From positions 1 through 24,852 of IMG/VR virus record IMGVR_UViG_3300032058_000009: a stretch of 24,852 nucleotides of DNA; one strand, 5' to 3'. A program made the position numbers and the translations under genes. A model generated the notes under the pieces. That model saw only the letters and a program-made list of their open reading frames with translations, was not told the origin of the DNA and did no database searches. Below, piece after piece: positions 6,752-14,279 of this stretch; positions within the stretch are counted from its first letter, which is position 1; each line of letters starts with the position of its first letter. The stretch is from a virus.

Positions 6752-7873
6752 ATGTGGTTTGAGATATTCAAAACAGGCACTCACACGGACTCGGCAGGAA
6801 ACGAACGAATCTGGTCGGAAGCCGACCTTGACATAATCGTGTCGAAATATAATACTCTCGAACATGAAGCGCCTATTGTCATAGGACATCCGAAGGATAA
6901 CGCTCCGGCCTGGGGATGGATTGAAAAATTGAAAAGAGAAGGAACAAGGCTTTTCGCAAAGGCAAAAGATGTGGTACCCGCCTTCAAGGAGATGGTGAAT
7001 AAAGGGCTTTTCAAAAAGCGATCTATTTCGCTCTATCCTGATCTAACCCTGCGTCATGTAGGATTTTTGGGAGCCATGCCGCCAGCGGTAAAAGGTCTGG
7101 CAGACGTCCAGTTTTCTGAAGACAATCTCACAACAATTGAATTTGAGGAGTACCGTATTCCGATAATCGGAGGGATATTTCAAAGGCTCCGTGAATGGCT
7201 CATCGAGAAATACGATTCCGATACCGCCGACAGGATTGTCGGCTCCTGGGAGATCGATGAGCTGAAAAAAGACGTTCCCCAGGATGAAATGTCAACGACT
7301 GCCTTCGGGGAATGGGAAGGCAAAAAATCTAAGGAGGATGAAGATATGGATAAAGTTGCAGAGCTTGAAGCAAAGATCAAGCAACTGGAAAAAGAAATCT
7401 ACGATTATTCAGAGAAGGATAAGACAAAAGAACAGCAGATCGCAAGCCTGAAGCAGGAACTGGAAAAAGAACGGGCCGAAAAACGGAAAACGGATTTCAA
7501 CACATACTGCGATGGACTTGTGAGGGACGGCAAGCTCACACCAGCGCAAAAAGTCTTGGCTGTTGATTTTATGGAGATACTTTCCGGCAACGCCGAATAT
7601 GAATTCACCGAGGGTGACGGCAAGGCAAAAAAGGCTCCTTTAGAGGCGTTTAAAACCTTTTTAACCGCCCTTCCAAAGCAGGTGGAATTCAAAGAAACGG
7701 CAACGAAGGATAAGGCTTACCATCTCACCGGCAAAACGGCAGAGAAAATCGAAGCCCTGATCCAGGACAAACTGAAAGCGGACAAAACACTGAATTACAA
7801 CGAAGCGCTCACGCTGGTGCAGAAAGAAAATCCTCAGTTGGCAGAGGAATATGCCACAGAGATTAAAGGATAA
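6752..7873 (+). CDS. prohead protease (Mu gpI-like) with C-terminal scaffold
   Basis: Mu gpI is the head maturation protease, and its C-terminal part is also made separately as the scaffold gpZ. This 373-residue protein has the gpI N-terminus: MWFEIFKTGTHTDSAG, then IVIGHPKDNAPAWGWIEKL (about residues 42-60), KKRSISLYPDL and GAMPPAVKGL. After residue 199 it changes to a highly charged coiled coil (AELEAKIKQLEKE...) and a helical scaffold domain. It starts after an AAAAGGAG site and is the first gene of the plus-strand head operon. Confidence 0.93.
   Translation: MWFEIFKTGTHTDSAGNERIWSEADLDIIVSKYNTLEHEAPIVIGHPKDNAPAWGWIEKLKREGTRLFAKAKDVVPAFKEMVNKGLFKKRSISLYPDLTLRHVGFLGAMPPAVKGLADVQFSEDNLTTIEFEEYRIPIIGGIFQRLREWLIEKYDSDTADRIVGSWEIDELKKDVPQDEMSTTAFGEWEGKKSKEDEDMDKVAELEAKIKQLEKEIYDYSEKDKTKEQQIASLKQELEKERAEKRKTDFNTYCDGLVRDGKLTPAQKVLAVDFMEILSGNAEYEFTEGDGKAKKAPLEAFKTFLTALPKQVEFKETATKDKAYHLTGKTAEKIEALIQDKLKADKTLNYNEALTLVQKENPQLAEEYATEIKG
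7346..7873 (+). CDS. nested head scaffold protein (gpZ-like), in-frame internal start
   Basis: Within the protease gene an AAGGAGG at 7331-7337 is followed 8 bases later by an in-frame ATG at 7346 (codon 199). Translation from there gives a 175-residue, coiled-coil-rich protein, the scaffold part of the protease-scaffold fusion. A strong ribosome site inside a gene at exactly the domain border is the arrangement known for Mu I/Z and lambda C/Nu3. The position of the site is seen directly; its use is inferred. Confidence 0.78.
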   Translation: MDKVAELEAKIKQLEKEIYDYSEKDKTKEQQIASLKQELEKERAEKRKTDFNTYCDGLVRDGKLTPAQKVLAVDFMEILSGNAEYEFTEGDGKAKKAPLEAFKTFLTALPKQVEFKETATKDKAYHLTGKTAEKIEALIQDKLKADKTLNYNEALTLVQKENPQLAEEYATEIKG

Positions 7874-7886
7874 GGAGGGTTAGGCG

Positions 7887-8906
7887 ATGGCAAAAGAGCT
7901 ACCGGTATTAAGAGAAAGTTATGTAGCCCTTGAGGATTTAAGCGACGATCAGTACAAGTTTGTCGTTTTGACATCCACAGGGGTCAGGCGTCCTGACAGC
8001 GAAACCGAAATTTGTCTGGGCATTTTACAGAATGCGCCTGCCGCAGGGGAGGCAGCCGTGGTTATGGAATTCGGCGTCAGCAAGCTTCAGATGAACGCCG
8101 CCATCGGTGTCGGTTCCTGGGTAAAAGCGGAATACGTGGATGCCAAGGATGCAGGCAAGGGGAAGGATGCCTCAATGGCTCTTGCCTATGCACGGGCTTT
8201 CGTGCTCGAAGCCGCAGAAGCGGAAGACGACCTGGCAACAGTATTGCTGTGCGGCCCTGTCCCGGCTATCACTGCAGTGCCGTGGCAACAGGCCACAGTC
8301 ACCACGAAAACGACCGCAGGGGCTGTCACCTATACGGCAGCAGAGCTGCTCGGCGGTCTCATCCTACGCGATCCGAATGGAGCAAACCGTTCCGATGTAA
8401 CTCCTACAGCAGCATTGATCGTGGCAGGTATTCAGGGCGTTGTTGCTGGCAGTTGCTTTGAATTCGAGATACGCAATACCGCAGACGGGGACGAGACAAT
8501 CACCCTGACCGCCGGTGCAGGGGTGACACTCTCAGGCAATATGACCATCAAGAGATACAATTCGAGAAGGTTCCTCGCAGTTGTCACCAATGCGGGATCG
8601 GGCACTGAAGCAGTGACCATCTACAGCCTCGGTTCTCTGCCGGATAAGGCAACTGAAGCCCTCTATGGTGTGGTAGCAGCAGGAAGCTACACAACCACCG
8701 GAGGAGCAGCAGTGGAAGACATCACGGTAACAGGGATGCTCGAAACAGATGTGCCGATTGTTACTGTCCAGAATACAGGCACCAATAACAGGACGCTTCT
8801 TGCGTCGAAGGCAAAGGCAGGCGGAGGAAAAATTACCTGTACGTTTTCCGGCGATCCGGGGGCAGATTTGGTCGTAAACTACATTGTGCTCAGAGCACTT
8901 GCATAA
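7887..8906 (+). CDS. capsid decoration protein (DUF2190-like N-terminus, beta-rich C-terminus)
   Basis: A 339-residue protein between protease/scaffold and major capsid, the usual position of a capsid cement protein. The first 130 or so residues fit a DUF2190-like beta fold (LGILQNAPAAGEAAVVMEFG, VGSWVKAEY, ARAFVLEAAEAEDDLATVLL). The remainder (about 150-339) is rich in T, G, V and A with short repeated beta strands (ETITLTAGAGVTLSGN, EAVTIYSLG, PIVTVQNTGTNNRTLL), suggesting one or two Ig-like or jelly-roll domains exposed on the capsid. Such proteins usually have only the first domain (about 100-130 aa), so this is an extended version. The start has an AAGGAGGG site. Confidence 0.62.
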   Translation: MAKELPVLRESYVALEDLSDDQYKFVVLTSTGVRRPDSETEICLGILQNAPAAGEAAVVMEFGVSKLQMNAAIGVGSWVKAEYVDAKDAGKGKDASMALAYARAFVLEAAEAEDDLATVLLCGPVPAITAVPWQQATVTTKTTAGAVTYTAAELLGGLILRDPNGANRSDVTPTAALIVAGIQGVVAGSCFEFEIRNTADGDETITLTAGAGVTLSGNMTIKRYNSRRFLAVVTNAGSGTEAVTIYSLGSLPDKATEALYGVVAAGSYTTTGGAAVEDITVTGMLETDVPIVTVQNTGTNNRTLLASKAKAGGGKITCTFSGDPGADLVVNYIVLRALA

Positions 8907-8925
8907 AAAAGAGGAGGGATAGAAT

Positions 8926-9915
8926 ATGCCAGATCCAATTGTGAAAGAACTTTTGATATCCGGTCCGCTGCAGAATGTCAGCATTGCGTACCGAAATAAG
9001 AGCTACATAGCCGACAGGGTATTTCCAATTCTCGACAATGTCGATCCGAAGGCGAAGATAGCCAGGTACCTCAAGGGCTCCTGGTTCAGAGACGAAGCGG
9101 CGATCAGAGGACCAGGGGGAGAAGCCCCGAGAGGCACATATAAGGTTGACCTATTGTCCATATCGACAAAGGAATATGCCTTTGCAAAAGAGGTGACCGA
9201 CGAAGACAGACGATTTGTAAGGTCCCAGATGGCTCCGCCTCTCAAACCTGATCAGGACGCCATAGAATTCTGCGCTGACAAGATAGACCTCTCCAAGGAA
9301 CGAAGGGTTGCTGCGCTTATCAAGGAAAGTTCCTGGGTAGATGGCAACGGCGCAGGCGGCGAAGATGCCGAAGGAATGTGGTCTCCTGCGGGAGCTACCA
9401 ACACCTTTCTGTCAGATATCGCCAAGGCGAAAAAAGCAATCCAAAGCAAAACAGGCTTGACACCAAATGTGCTACTCATCGATTATGCAACCTATGAGGC
9501 GTTGAAAGAGGTTGAAGCCATACTTGACAAGATCAAATACACCGAGAGGGGTGTTTTGACAAAGGACATTCTCGCGGCTATCCTTGACCTTGAGGAAGTG
9601 TTGGTCGGCGAATCAATCGTCAATACGGCAAAGGAAACAAAAGCCGGTACTGAATTCACAGCTTCATATATATGGGAAGTAAACCCTGGAAAAGGTATGG
9701 GTTTTGTCTTCTACAGACCTTCATCTCCAGGGCTTAAAGTGCCATCTGCGGGATACCAGGTCAGATTAGCCTATGAGGACGGCCAGCCTCGTCGTACAAC
9801 TACTTGGAGAGAACCGTCCAGACATCAGGACGTCTACGAAGTGGCAGAAGAGACAGACATTATCCAGACAGGCCCCGATTTGGGTTATTTATTTAAAGAT
9901 ACCTTTGCAACGTAA
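8926..9915 (+). CDS. major capsid protein
   Basis: A 329-residue protein directly after the decoration gene with a GAGGAGGG ribosome site, matching the expected place and size of the major head subunit. Typical capsid features are the N-terminal IAYRNKSYIADRVFPILD (about residues 21-38), the mid-protein TKEYAFAKEVTDEDRR and a late segment with helix and strands (LTPNVLLIDYATYEALKEV). It does not look like Mu gpT, so the head is mosaic: Mu-type protease and portal with another lineage of HK97-fold capsid protein. The fold is inferred from the pattern, not proven. Confidence 0.82.
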   Translation: MPDPIVKELLISGPLQNVSIAYRNKSYIADRVFPILDNVDPKAKIARYLKGSWFRDEAAIRGPGGEAPRGTYKVDLLSISTKEYAFAKEVTDEDRRFVRSQMAPPLKPDQDAIEFCADKIDLSKERRVAALIKESSWVDGNGAGGEDAEGMWSPAGATNTFLSDIAKAKKAIQSKTGLTPNVLLIDYATYEALKEVEAILDKIKYTERGVLTKDILAAILDLEEVLVGESIVNTAKETKAGTEFTASYIWEVNPGKGMGFVFYRPSSPGLKVPSAGYQVRLAYEDGQPRRTTTWREPSRHQDVYEVAEETDIIQTGPDLGYLFKDTFAT

Positions 9916-9925
9916 GGAGAGTATA

Positions 9926-10360
9926 ATGGCATACTGCACACTTGACGATATTAAAAAGCTTCTTCCCGAAGAAAACCTCATCCAGCTTACCGATGATGCG
10001 GGAAGCGGCGTCGTTGACACCAATGTCGTAGATGATGCCATTAATTACGCAGATCAACTCATAGACGGATACTTAAGGGGGAGATACACCCTCCCCCTTT
10101 CCACTGTGCCGTCGTTTTTGAAGAAGCTGTCCATAGACCTTGTAATCTTTTACTTATATGGCAGGCGTCCGGAAATTGAAAATGACAACGTTACGAAGAA
10201 ATATATCAACACGGTGAAAATACTTGAGCAGATTCAGGCGGGGAAGATATCTTTGGGGTATGACGAATCCGGTGGAGACATAGCTGGCAAAGAAGAATAC
10301 AAAACGAACAAAACATCCGATGACAGAATATTTTCTAAAATCGTTTTAGATGCGTTTTAA
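9926..10360 (+). CDS. Mu gp36-like protein (DUF1320), head-tail connector region
   Basis: A 144-residue protein started at ATG 9926 (AAGGAGAG site), not at the in-frame ATG at 9773 inside the capsid gene. The sequence MAYCTLDDIKKLLPEENLIQL, then DDAINYADQLIDGYLRGRYTLPL and KKLSIDLVIFYLYGRRP is the classical DUF1320/gp36 pattern, a helical protein akin to head-completion adaptors. It follows the capsid gene by 10 bases, in the Mu order. A 112-bp gap follows with no gene visible. Confidence 0.93.
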   Translation: MAYCTLDDIKKLLPEENLIQLTDDAGSGVVDTNVVDDAINYADQLIDGYLRGRYTLPLSTVPSFLKKLSIDLVIFYLYGRRPEIENDNVTKKYINTVKILEQIQAGKISLGYDESGGDIAGKEEYKTNKTSDDRIFSKIVLDAF

Positions 10361-10472
10361 AGGCATTTTATCGTCGGACATAGGGTTTTATACGGATGCA
10401 CCCGGAAAAATCAAAATTAACAGATTTTAACAGGGTTATAGAGGATTTTTTTAGGGCAGGGAGGATGGAAAA

Positions 10473-10766
10473 TTGATTGTGCGGAAATGGGAGTTTTTAA
10501 AATATGTTTTGAGGTTTGGAATTATACTAACAATCGTGCTGCCTATTCTTTTTATTATACAGGGAGCAAATGCCATCAAGGTCTTTACCTTTAAATTGTG
10601 TCTCGCTGCAGCAGGCCTCGGGCTCGCTGAACTTTTATGGTTATTTTACTTTAAACCGGTTTTTCATAAAACTGAGGGGTTATCTCAGTATGAGAAAAGG
10701 ACAATACTACTTTTTCGCGGCATCCTGTATGCTGCTCTTATCCTTGCTCTTACCCTGGGACTGTAG
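10473..10766 (+). CDS. small three-helix membrane protein, possible holin
   Basis: A 97-residue very hydrophobic protein with three likely membrane spans (about residues 10-30, 38-58 and 79-97). It starts with TTG at 10473, about 9 bases after a CAGGGAGG ribosome site; an ATG at 10465 is a dead end after three codons. It precedes and overlaps by 77 bases a muramidase gene, so a role as holin or holin-like lysis protein is the simplest idea, but no family is recognised. The 112-bp stretch upstream contains no gene and no clear promoter. Confidence 0.6.
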   Translation: MIVRKWEFLKYVLRFGIILTIVLPILFIIQGANAIKVFTFKLCLAAAGLGLAELLWLFYFKPVFHKTEGLSQYEKRTILLFRGILYAALILALTLGL

Positions 10767-11286
10767 TGCCCTGGATAGATGCCTGAAATTCAAGAATTCC
10801 GTCATTCGTGAATCCAGGTATTTTATCGGCATCGATGCTCCCTGGCATCTTTTTCTTGGTCAGATAGAGCTGGAAAGCCGTTGCAATGAAATTATAACAG
10901 CCTTTGACGGCGGTATGGGGCTGGGCCAGTTCATGCCGGATACGGCGGAATGGATACATGAACGAGAAAAGGCTTTACAGGAGATATCTATGGAGCCTCT
11001 GCCTTATGATCCACGGTGGTCTATCAGGGCGCTTATTCTTTATGATCGCTGGTTGTATTTAGCGGTAAAGTGCCATGATTGGTATTTTGCATTCAGGGGT
11101 TACAACGGAGGAGCAACAATGATTAACAGGGAGATTGAACGCGCAGGATCATGCGAGCATATTTTAGTTGAAAAAGAATGCAAGCGGAAGGTCATCAAAC
11201 TAAAGACCGGCAAACTACTCGATATGTGCAAAGTAAATATCGCATATCCACGTCTAGTTTATCAAAAAGGGGACAGGTATCTATGA
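10690..11286 (+). CDS. SLT-type lytic transglycosylase/endolysin with signal peptide
   Basis: This enzyme should cut the glycan strands of peptidoglycan. From ATG 10690 it is 198 residues long. Residues 1-27 form a signal peptide (basic MRKGQ, then a hydrophobic CMLLLSLLLPW stretch, then CSA). The catalytic region has the SLT pattern: QIELESRCN with the likely catalytic E62, GGMGLGQFMPDTAEW (74-88) and AFRGYNGGA. The open frame extends back to 10570, but those residues overlap the membrane protein out of frame. Sec export of an endolysin means that lysis need not depend on a large-hole holin. The stop overlaps the next start (ATGA). Confidence 0.85.
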   Translation: MRKGQYYFFAASCMLLLSLLLPWDCSALDRCLKFKNSVIRESRYFIGIDAPWHLFLGQIELESRCNEIITAFDGGMGLGQFMPDTAEWIHEREKALQEISMEPLPYDPRWSIRALILYDRWLYLAVKCHDWYFAFRGYNGGATMINREIERAGSCEHILVEKECKRKVIKLKTGKLLDMCKVNIAYPRLVYQKGDRYL

Positions 11287-11555
11287 TTGTTGCGATCTGC
11301 ATAGCTATTCTTGTTTTGAACATACTTGATTATCTCACAACGAGAAAGATTCTAAAAAACGGGGGGGTTGAACTCAACCCGATTATGAAGTGGTGCATCG
11401 AAAAAAATCTTTTCATGCCGGTTAAGTCAATACTTACGCTATTTGTTGTCGGGTTAATTTACTTTTTCAGAAATAACTATGTGGTAATAGCAGGTCTTGT
11501 GATTGTGGTGGGTTATGTGTGGATTGTATGGCATAACTGGAGGCAATTAACATGA
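11283..11555 (+). CDS. DUF5658-like small membrane protein
   Basis: A 90-residue protein with three predicted membrane spans. The N-terminus, ILDYLTTRKILKNGGVELNP (about residues 14-33), is the signature of the DUF5658 family (N-D-T-T ... GG-E-NP), whose function is unknown. It is coupled to the muramidase gene upstream (4-base overlap) and to the spanin gene downstream (4-base overlap), so it belongs to the lysis cassette and may act as a holin or antiholin. The start uses an AAGGGG site. Confidence 0.68.
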   Translation: MIVAICIAILVLNILDYLTTRKILKNGGVELNPIMKWCIEKNLFMPVKSILTLFVVGLIYFFRNNYVVIAGLVIVVGYVWIVWHNWRQLT

Positions 11556-11953
11556 TGCCATATATTACGATATTGAGGATCATAGGGCCGTATCTGATAG
11601 CTGCCGCAATAGGCGGCGCTATTGTGGGAAAAATTCAGCAGATCAGGCTAAACCATGTAACAGCTCATTTACAAATTGTTAAACAGGAATTATCCGTATG
11701 TCAGGACGTGAATAAGACGAATCAAAACAGTATTGAAAGCCTGAAAAAAGAGGTTAAAGCCGCTTATGCCGCATGTAACTCACGGTTACAAATTAAAGAC
11801 AAGATGCTCCGCAACATCCAAAGAATAGACGCCATAGATAAACAAGAAAGGATTGAAAATGAAAAAAAGGATGACCCTTCCGGCACTCCTGATAATGCTC
11901 TCCTTGACGAGCTTAACAGGATGTACCCAGGGAAACCAGATCGTCAAAACTGA
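11552..11953 (+). CDS. Rz-like inner-membrane spanin (i-spanin)
   Basis: A 133-residue protein with one N-terminal membrane helix (PYLIAAAIGGAIVG, about residues 13-26) followed by a long periplasmic coiled coil (VTAHLQIVKQELSVCQD, then SIESLKKEVKAAYAACNS). This is the layout of Rz proteins, which fuse inner and outer membranes in the last step of lysis. The identification rests on layout plus the lipoprotein gene that starts inside its 3' end. It has a GGAGG ribosome site and overlaps the preceding gene by 4 bases. Confidence 0.8.
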   Translation: MMPYITILRIIGPYLIAAAIGGAIVGKIQQIRLNHVTAHLQIVKQELSVCQDVNKTNQNSIESLKKEVKAAYAACNSRLQIKDKMLRNIQRIDAIDKQERIENEKKDDPSGTPDNALLDELNRMYPGKPDRQN

Positions 11954-12146
11954 TTATATTAGGCAGGAAATACCCTCTATTCCGGCATCGCCGGAATTTT
12001 ACCCGGTCTCGTTTATTAAACGGGATGAATACTATTGCATCGATGCGGAGAACGCCAGGAATTTGCTCAAGAACCGAGAGTTGGAAAAAGGGTATCAGGA
12101 TGAATTGAAGGAAATTCTGAACCAGATAAAAGGACCAAAGCCATGA
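11859..12146 (+). CDS. Rz1-like outer-membrane lipoprotein spanin (o-spanin)
   Basis: A 95-residue lipoprotein started at ATG 11859. It has a basic N-terminus, a hydrophobic stretch and a lipobox LTGC with the acylated cysteine at residue 21, then a proline-containing segment (IPSIPASPEFYP). The first 95 bases lie inside the Rz-like gene in another frame, the architecture known from lambda Rz/Rz1, here as an overlapping rather than fully embedded pair. It is longer than lambda Rz1 (60 aa). An outer-membrane lipoprotein spanin requires a diderm host. Its stop overlaps the start of the next gene. Confidence 0.8.
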   Translation: MKKRMTLPALLIMLSLTSLTGCTQGNQIVKTDYIRQEIPSIPASPEFYPVSFIKRDEYYCIDAENARNLLKNRELEKGYQDELKEILNQIKGPKP

Positions 12147-12565
12147 ACATTTCAGAAATGGAAGATAAGCTAATATCAACAATAGAAGGTTTACATTTAT
12201 TCCGTTTGGTTGATTCCCTTGGAAGAAAAGGGCATCCGCAAACTCTCAATTACCCCTGCGCCTTTGTATATTTCGCTGGAGACGAAAACACAATGTCCAA
12301 GCCGAGGACTGTATATGTTGTGAATTATGAAGTTTTGATCGTATGCAAAAATTTGTCGTTGAACCCGGAAAAAGAGGCAGCGAAAGACGCCTATGTCCTC
12401 CTTGATGCAGTAGAGCAGGCCATAAATGGCAAACAATTATCAATACCTGACATTGAACCGTGGACGTGCATGTCACGTGAGATATACGAATATGAAAATG
12501 GTATCATAAGCTACGTTATGAAATTTCAGACGCGGCATTATTTATCTGTGCCGACACCGGATTAA
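12143..12565 (+). CDS. Mu gp37-like protein (DUF1834), tail/head completion
   Basis: A 140-residue protein that fits the DUF1834/gp37 family: MEDKLISTIEG at the N-terminus, the central YPCAFVYFAGDENTM and VYVVNYEVLIVCKNLS, and a C-terminal strand pair EYENGIISYVMKFQTRHYL. In Mu it follows gp36; here the whole lysis cassette sits between gp36-like and gp37-like genes. It is probably a tail-terminator or neck protein, judging by fold class and position. The start overlaps the Rz1 stop (ATGA), with AAGGA upstream. Confidence 0.78.
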   Translation: MNISEMEDKLISTIEGLHLFRLVDSLGRKGHPQTLNYPCAFVYFAGDENTMSKPRTVYVVNYEVLIVCKNLSLNPEKEAAKDAYVLLDAVEQAINGKQLSIPDIEPWTCMSREIYEYENGIISYVMKFQTRHYLSVPTPD

Positions 12566-12586
12566 AATTAAAGAAAGGAGAGATTT

Positions 12587-12799
12587 ATGGATAGACAACC
12601 AGGATCATACAGGACAGCAGCAAAGGGTAAACCGCAGAAAGAAAATCTGAATGATGAGGCGATGGCGGCACGGCTTGGTAAGAAATGTACAAAACAGGAA
12701 GACATTGAAGCAGCCGGAACACCCGTTGAAGGGATGAACAGGCAGCTTGGCACTTACCGATATGACGCCAACAAAAAAGAATTTGTGCCTAATTCATAA
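12587..12799 (+). CDS. small conserved-looking protein of unknown function
   Basis: A 70-residue, hydrophilic, probably partly disordered protein (MDRQPGSYRTAAKGKPQKEN..., no membrane span, a single cysteine). A good AAAGGAGAG site precedes it. It lies between the gp37-like and tail tube genes, where Mu has the small gp38. The internal similarity between PGSYRTAAKGK near the start and LGTYRYDANKKE near the end suggests a short duplicated motif. I do not recognise a family. Confidence 0.55.
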   Translation: MDRQPGSYRTAAKGKPQKENLNDEAMAARLGKKCTKQEDIEAAGTPVEGMNRQLGTYRYDANKKEFVPNS

Positions 12800-12803
12800 A
12801 AAG

Positions 12804-12826
12804 GAGGTTTAGCTTAGCTAACCCTC
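12804..12826 (+). other. hairpin between small ORF and tail tube gene
   Basis: GAGGTTTAGC, loop TTA, GCTAACCCTC: a 10-bp stem with one mismatch. An AAGGAGG overlaps the left arm (12801-12807) but has no start codon behind it. No T-tract follows, so it is not a classical terminator; it may be a processing or partial-termination element ahead of the highly expressed tail tube gene. Confidence 0.45.
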
Positions 12827-12851
12827 TAAAAATCTAAATAAAGGAGATACA

Positions 12852-13799
12852 ATGAGTCTTGAAGAAAAACAATTAATCCTGGCAAAAACAGAAGTAGTCT
12901 ATGGTACTGACCCGATCCCTACGATTACTGCAAATGCACTTTTGACCGGCAAAGTATCCATTGAAATAGTTGATGCGAGCCGCGAGCGAAAGGTAATGTT
13001 GCCTTATTTTGGGTCATTAAAGAAAGTGCCTCTTGGTGAAGGCGTGAAAATATCATTCCCTGTAGAGTTGAGGGGCTCTGGCACTGCCACGACTCCTCCA
13101 CGTATTGCGGCGTTACTTCGCGCTGCTAACCTGACCGAATCCATAGGCAGCTCGTATATTGACTATGATCCTAACTCGTCCGCAGACGGAGAATCCTGCA
13201 CAATCTGGTTTTACCAAGACGGCATACTTTGGAAGGTTGTAGGGTGCATGTCAGAAAGCGTGAAACTTACCGCAAAGGCAAACGAAATTGCAACACTTGA
13301 ATTCTCATTAATAGGACTTTTTGGGGGTAAGGCAAGCATCACAGATGCAGCTTTTCCGGCGCCTACCTATGAGGCAACATCGATTGTACCGCCGGTGTTC
13401 AAAAGCGCAACATTCACTATACACACCTATGCAGGTATAATCAGTAATTTTGAAATGACAATTAAGAACAAGCTTGCAAAGCGCCTGTCTGCAAATGCTA
13501 CAAATGGTATACATAGATACAGCATAGTCGGCAGGGAAGTTGAAGGCAGCGTTGACCCGGAACTGGTTGCCCTCGCATCGTTTAATCCATTTAACCTCTG
13601 GGAAGATGGAGATGCAGGCACTATTACGGCCACAATCGGCTCAGAAGCCGGCAATCGGTATGTGATCACTGTAAACAATGCAGTGCTCAAGCCGCCGAAA
13701 CTGGGAGGCAGGGAAGGCATGGCAACATATGCGCTGGCATTTACCGCGCATCCGACACTAACAGCAGGGAACGAAGAAATAAAGATAAGACATAGCTAA
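12852..13799 (+). CDS. major tail tube protein (siphovirus type)
   Basis: A 315-residue beta-rich protein in the position where Mu has the sheath (L) and tube (M). Only one structural gene is present here and it looks like a tube protein of long non-contractile tails: AKTEVVYGTDPIPTITANALL at the N-terminus (about residues 10-30), paired strands with VKISFPVELRGSGTATTPP, and a repeated half near the end (ANEIATLEFSLIGLFGG, later MATYALAFTAHPTL) that is typical of a duplicated tube fold. It follows an AAAGGAG site. Chaperone and tape measure genes follow, supporting the call. Confidence 0.78.
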   Translation: MSLEEKQLILAKTEVVYGTDPIPTITANALLTGKVSIEIVDASRERKVMLPYFGSLKKVPLGEGVKISFPVELRGSGTATTPPRIAALLRAANLTESIGSSYIDYDPNSSADGESCTIWFYQDGILWKVVGCMSESVKLTAKANEIATLEFSLIGLFGGKASITDAAFPAPTYEATSIVPPVFKSATFTIHTYAGIISNFEMTIKNKLAKRLSANATNGIHRYSIVGREVEGSVDPELVALASFNPFNLWEDGDAGTITATIGSEAGNRYVITVNNAVLKPPKLGGREGMATYALAFTAHPTLTAGNEEIKIRHS

Positions 13800-13810
13800 A
13801 TACAGTGGGT

Positions 13811-13834
13811 AGAGACGTAAAATCTTGCGTCTCT
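13811..13834. repeat. palindromic intergenic element (REP-like hairpin)
   Basis: AGAGACGTAA, loop AATC, TTGCGTCTCT: a 10-bp stem with one G-T pair in the 60-bp gap between tail tube and chaperone genes. There is no T-tract. It resembles the AGAGACG...CGTCTCT palindromes that recur between genes in many bacterial genomes, so it may have been picked up from the host; this is from memory. A role in reducing read-through or in mRNA stability is also possible. Confidence 0.6.
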
Positions 13835-13859
13835 AAGAACAATAAATAAAGGAGGGAAT

Positions 13860-14279
13860 ATGCGTGACCTTGAAGTATCCGACAAAAATGTAATAACCAT
13901 AAGCGATGCAAGAAGCGGCACAGAGATAGAATTATATTATCGTAATCCCACCACGCAAGAAGAGGTCGAATACCAGACAAAGCTCTACAAACGAAAAGGC
14001 AATAAGTTGCTCTTGAATCCAAGGGTTAAGATTGATCTCGGGATCCAGATATTGACTGGATTCCGTGAGGGCGATTTCGGCATAGGCGGGAAACCCATAT
14101 CATGTGATCCAGAATCTCCTAACTATCGCCCGGACTGGAAAGACCTTATAAAGCGGACAGCAGGTGACATCATCTCAACATTTGCAACTGTCATATTTGA
14201 GGGGGCTCGTGTTACGTCCGATACGGTTGTAGAAGTCGAATTGGAGGGTGATGACATCCTCCCTTTTCAGACGAGCTGA
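13860..14279 (+). CDS. tail assembly chaperone (lambda gpG-like), upstream frame
   Basis: The 139-residue zero-frame product sits between tail tube and tape measure, the fixed place of tail assembly chaperones, which coat the tape measure during tail building. The sequence has the small alpha/beta layout of such proteins with a conserved-looking core (LLLNPRVKIDLGIQILTGFREGDFG split over residues 50-74). Its last codons carry a canonical slippery heptamer, CCCTTTT at 14261-14267, five codons before the stop, and an open -1 frame continues for 95 codons. The start has an AAAGGAGGG site. Confidence 0.72.
   Translation: MRDLEVSDKNVITISDARSGTEIELYYRNPTTQEEVEYQTKLYKRKGNKLLLNPRVKIDLGIQILTGFREGDFGIGGKPISCDPESPNYRPDWKDLIKRTAGDIISTFATVIFEGARVTSDTVVEVELEGDDILPFQTS
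14261..14267 (+). promoter_or_regulatory. programmed -1 frameshift site, C CCT TTT
   Basis: In the zero frame the bases read CTC CCT TTT CAG, so the heptamer is X XXY YYZ with X=C, Y=T, Z=T, in exact register for simultaneous -1 slippage of the P- and A-site tRNAs. The -1 frame is closed by a stop just upstream (TGATGA near 14249-14254) and is open from there to 14554, with no usable start codon, so slippage is the evident way to express it. No clear downstream pseudoknot was found by eye. Confidence 0.75.

Noticed and set aside
8532-8984. 150-codon minus-strand ORF
   Set aside because: Antisense to the decoration protein and the start of the capsid gene; no motifs.
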